Positions 62,477-64,000 of a stretch of 64,000 nucleotides of DNA are shown in pieces (positions within the stretch are counted from its first letter, which is position 1; each line of letters opens with the position of its first letter). The stretch comes from Pseudomonas sp. GD04019. Lineage in GTDB: Bacteria > Pseudomonadota > Gammaproteobacteria > Pseudomonadales > Pseudomonadaceae. A program made the translations under genes and the position numbers. The DNA is taken from NCBI RefSeq assembly GCF_029837695.1, contig NZ_JAOEEA010000005.1, positions 248,001 through 312,000 of the forward strand. Direction: 5' to 3'. Under the pieces are notes generated by a model. It had not been told where the DNA came from. It made no database searches and saw nothing but the letters and a program-made list of their open reading frames with translations.

Positions 62477-63841
62477 ATGGCCCTTATCAAATCCCTGATG
62501 GTCAGCGCGCTGTCGCTCGCCGTGGTCGCAGCCGCCCAGGCCGCCGTTTCGCCGGAGCAGGCCGCCCAGTTGGGGCAGAGCCTCACCGGCGTGGGTGCCG
62601 AACAGGCCGGCAATGCCGATGGCAGCATCCCCGCCTACAGCGGTGGTCTGACCACCCCGCCGAGCGGCTACCAGGCCGGTAGTTCCATGCGTGTGGACCC
62701 CTTCGCCGGCGACAAGCCGCGCCTGGTGATCGATGCGAAGAACGCGGCCGAGCAGGCGGACAAGCTCACCGCGTCCTCCCGCGAGCTGTTCAAGCGCTTC
62801 CCGACCTTCCGCATGGACGTCTACCCCAGCCACCGCACCGTCGCCCTGCCACAGCGCCTGCTCGACAACACCCGCAAGAACGCCACCGCGGCGCGCACCA
62901 CCGGCGAGGGGCTGGCGCTGGAGAATGTGCTGCCGGGCGTGCCGTTCCCGATCCCCGGCGATGGCAACGAGGCCATGTGGAACCACCTGCTGCGCTACCA
63001 GGGACACGCGCTGAACTCCAAGTACGACTCGTGGAACGTCGATGCCTCGGGCAACGCCTCCCTGGCCACCACCGGCGACGCCTACCTGGAGTACCCGCTG
63101 TTCGACCCGGCGCGCAGCGACGTGCCGGCCAAGCCGGACGACCTGTTCTTCAAGTCCAAGCTGTACTACCAGGGCCCGGCACGTCGCGCGGGCGAGGCGA
63201 TCCTGCTGATCGACGCGGTGAACCCGCTGGAGAAGCCGCGCCGCGCCTGGCAGTACCTGCCTGGGCAGCGTCGGGTGAAGATGGCCCCGGACATCGCCTA
63301 TGACACGCCGAACCCCGGTTCCGCCGGCAGCTCGACCTACGACGACGCCTGGGTGTTCAACGGTGCCATGGACCGCTTCGACTTCAAGCTGGTGGGCAAG
63401 AAGGAAATGTACGTGCCGTACAACACCTACAAGCTCAACTACCACCCGAACGCGGCCGACATCACCACGCCGAACCACGTCAACCCGGACCTGATGCGCT
63501 GGGAGCTGCACCGGGTATGGGTGGTCGAGGCCACGCTCAAGCCGGGCAAGCGTCACATCTACAGCAAGCGCACCTTCTACCTCGACGAGGACAGCTGGAT
63601 CGCCCTGGCTTCCGATGAGTTCGATGCGCGCGGCCAGCTGTACCGCGGTGCCTTCGCCCACATGGCCTACAGCTACGACGCCCAGGCGCCGAATTCGGAC
63701 AACCACATGTTCTACGACTTCGTTTCCGGCAGCTACAACATCACCGGCATCTACGGTCCGCACGGCGGCGTGAAGTACATCAAGCCGCTCTCCAAGGCCC
63801 AGTGGTCGCCCGACTCCCTGGCCGGCACCGGCATCCGCTGA
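62477..63841 (+). CDS. DUF1329 exported protein, 454 aa
   Basis: A signal peptide (about 1-23, ending AQAA) precedes the DUF1329 domain: GNADGSIPAYSGGL (about 47-60), NAMWNHLLRY-like block (EAMWNHLLRYQG), RRAWQYLPGQRRVKMAPDIA (about 255-274) and TYKLNYHP. The family shares a LolB/outer-membrane-lipoprotein-like fold and pairs with DUF1302. AGGAGA lies upstream. The gap to the DUF1302 gene is 22 bp, so one operon. Confidence 0.88.
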   Translation: MALIKSLMVSALSLAVVAAAQAAVSPEQAAQLGQSLTGVGAEQAGNADGSIPAYSGGLTTPPSGYQAGSSMRVDPFAGDKPRLVIDAKNAAEQADKLTASSRELFKRFPTFRMDVYPSHRTVALPQRLLDNTRKNATAARTTGEGLALENVLPGVPFPIPGDGNEAMWNHLLRYQGHALNSKYDSWNVDASGNASLATTGDAYLEYPLFDPARSDVPAKPDDLFFKSKLYYQGPARRAGEAILLIDAVNPLEKPRRAWQYLPGQRRVKMAPDIAYDTPNPGSAGSSTYDDAWVFNGAMDRFDFKLVGKKEMYVPYNTYKLNYHPNAADITTPNHVNPDLMRWELHRVWVVEATLKPGKRHIYSKRTFYLDEDSWIALASDEFDARGQLYRGAFAHMAYSYDAQAPNSDNHMFYDFVSGSYNITGIYGPHGGVKYIKPLSKAQWSPDSLAGTGIR

Positions 63842-63853
63842 CGCCGTGCCACG

Positions 63854-63879
63854 CCACCGGGGCCCGACGGCCCCGGTGG
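63854..63879. repeat. 11-bp perfect stem-loop after the DUF1329 gene
   Basis: CCACCGGGGCC pairs with GGCCCCGGTGG across a 4-nt loop. There is no T-run, and the next gene starts 20 bp later, so it probably tunes transcript stability or partial termination inside the operon. Confidence 0.6.
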
Positions 63880-63898
63880 CCATCAACGAGATCGACTC

Positions 63899-64000
63899 AT
63901 GAATATTCTCAAGTGGGCCCTGCTGACCGGCCTCGCGGCGGCGCTGAGCGCGCCGTTCTGCCGGCCGGTGGTGGCGCAGGGCTTCGTCGACGTGCTGGAC
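63899..64000 (+). CDS. Start of an exported protein, cut by the window end
   Basis: An ATG at 63899 opens 34 codons with a signal peptide (MNILKWALLTGLAAALSAPF, cleavage likely after VVAQ). By the usual gene order after DUF1302-DUF1329 it may be a YCF48/BNR-repeat protein with an RND transporter beyond it, but the visible part does not show this. Confidence 0.55.
   Translation, partial: MNILKWALLTGLAAALSAPFCRPVVAQGFVDVLD

Noticed and set aside
60589..62628. A 679-codon frame antisense to the DUF1302 gene, and similar long antisense frames over 53-64 kb
   Set aside because: These arise from strong third-position GC bias; none has a start site with a ribosome binding site or a family motif.

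Overview
The window reads as a stretch of a high-GC Pseudomonas-like genome (species not resolvable) with a junction at about 42.0 kb. Everything left of position 42008 is an integrated, partly decayed mobile island whose left end lies outside the window. Everything right of it is compact, uniformly high-GC chromosome. The junction is a 3'-half tRNA gene (anticodon loop to CCA, best read as tRNA-Pro with anticodon GGG) followed by its own intrinsic terminator. This is what an integrated element leaves at its distal end.

Island, 1-18.2 kb: mobility debris. There is a truncated membrane gene, two unknown genes, an IS21-family element (istA/istB) sitting in the start of a tyrosine integrase with an excisionase-like gene behind it, a gene of unknown function, a complete hipBA toxin-antitoxin pair with a palindromic operator, a RelE-like/SF1 helicase fusion, an integrase C-terminal scrap, and the remains of an ICE backbone: radC, DUF932, a truncated ParB-like gene, a LuxR scrap, the end of trbF, then trbG, trbI and a broken DUF2274 gene. 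The usual backbone between parB and trbF is missing, so the element cannot conjugate by itself.

Island, 18.3-41.6 kb: a defence cargo zone. (i) A tightly overlapping operon: Phd/YefM antitoxin, HsdS, SMC/ABC-type ATPase (PtuA-like), HNH nuclease (PtuB-like), HsdM. It has no HsdR and no toxin in the window, so it looks like a type I methylation module coupled to a Septu-like effector; this is the strongest candidate for an undescribed system. (ii) A complete Wadjet operon (jetA, jetB, jetC, jetD), convergent to it. (iii) An AT-rich gene for a large protein with an Mrr-like nuclease domain. (iv) A minus-strand group of unknown genes including a nuclease with a SEC-C tail, with two apparent 1-nt frame breaks. 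(v) A 38-codon ATPase remnant behind a 17-bp palindrome, coupled to a restriction nuclease-STAND NTPase fusion (Avs-like). A broken hipA relic lies between this and the attachment site.

Chromosome, 42.0-64.0 kb: small conserved genes (DUF971, zinc-knuckle and acidic small proteins), a response regulator with Glu at the phosphoacceptor position, a two-partner secretion pair (large haemagglutinin-like exoprotein and its TpsB transporter), and a lipid or hydrophobic-compound uptake and activation cluster: FadL-type porin, DUF1254/DUF1214 protein, AlkK-like acyl-CoA ligase, MalT-type LuxR activator, a thiolase-fold protein lacking the catalytic Cys, DUF1302, DUF1329 and the start of a further secreted protein. 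Three transcription units of this cluster carry a similar C-tract/G-tract inverted motif about 85-110 bp before their first start codon, a plausible shared operator for the LuxR activator.
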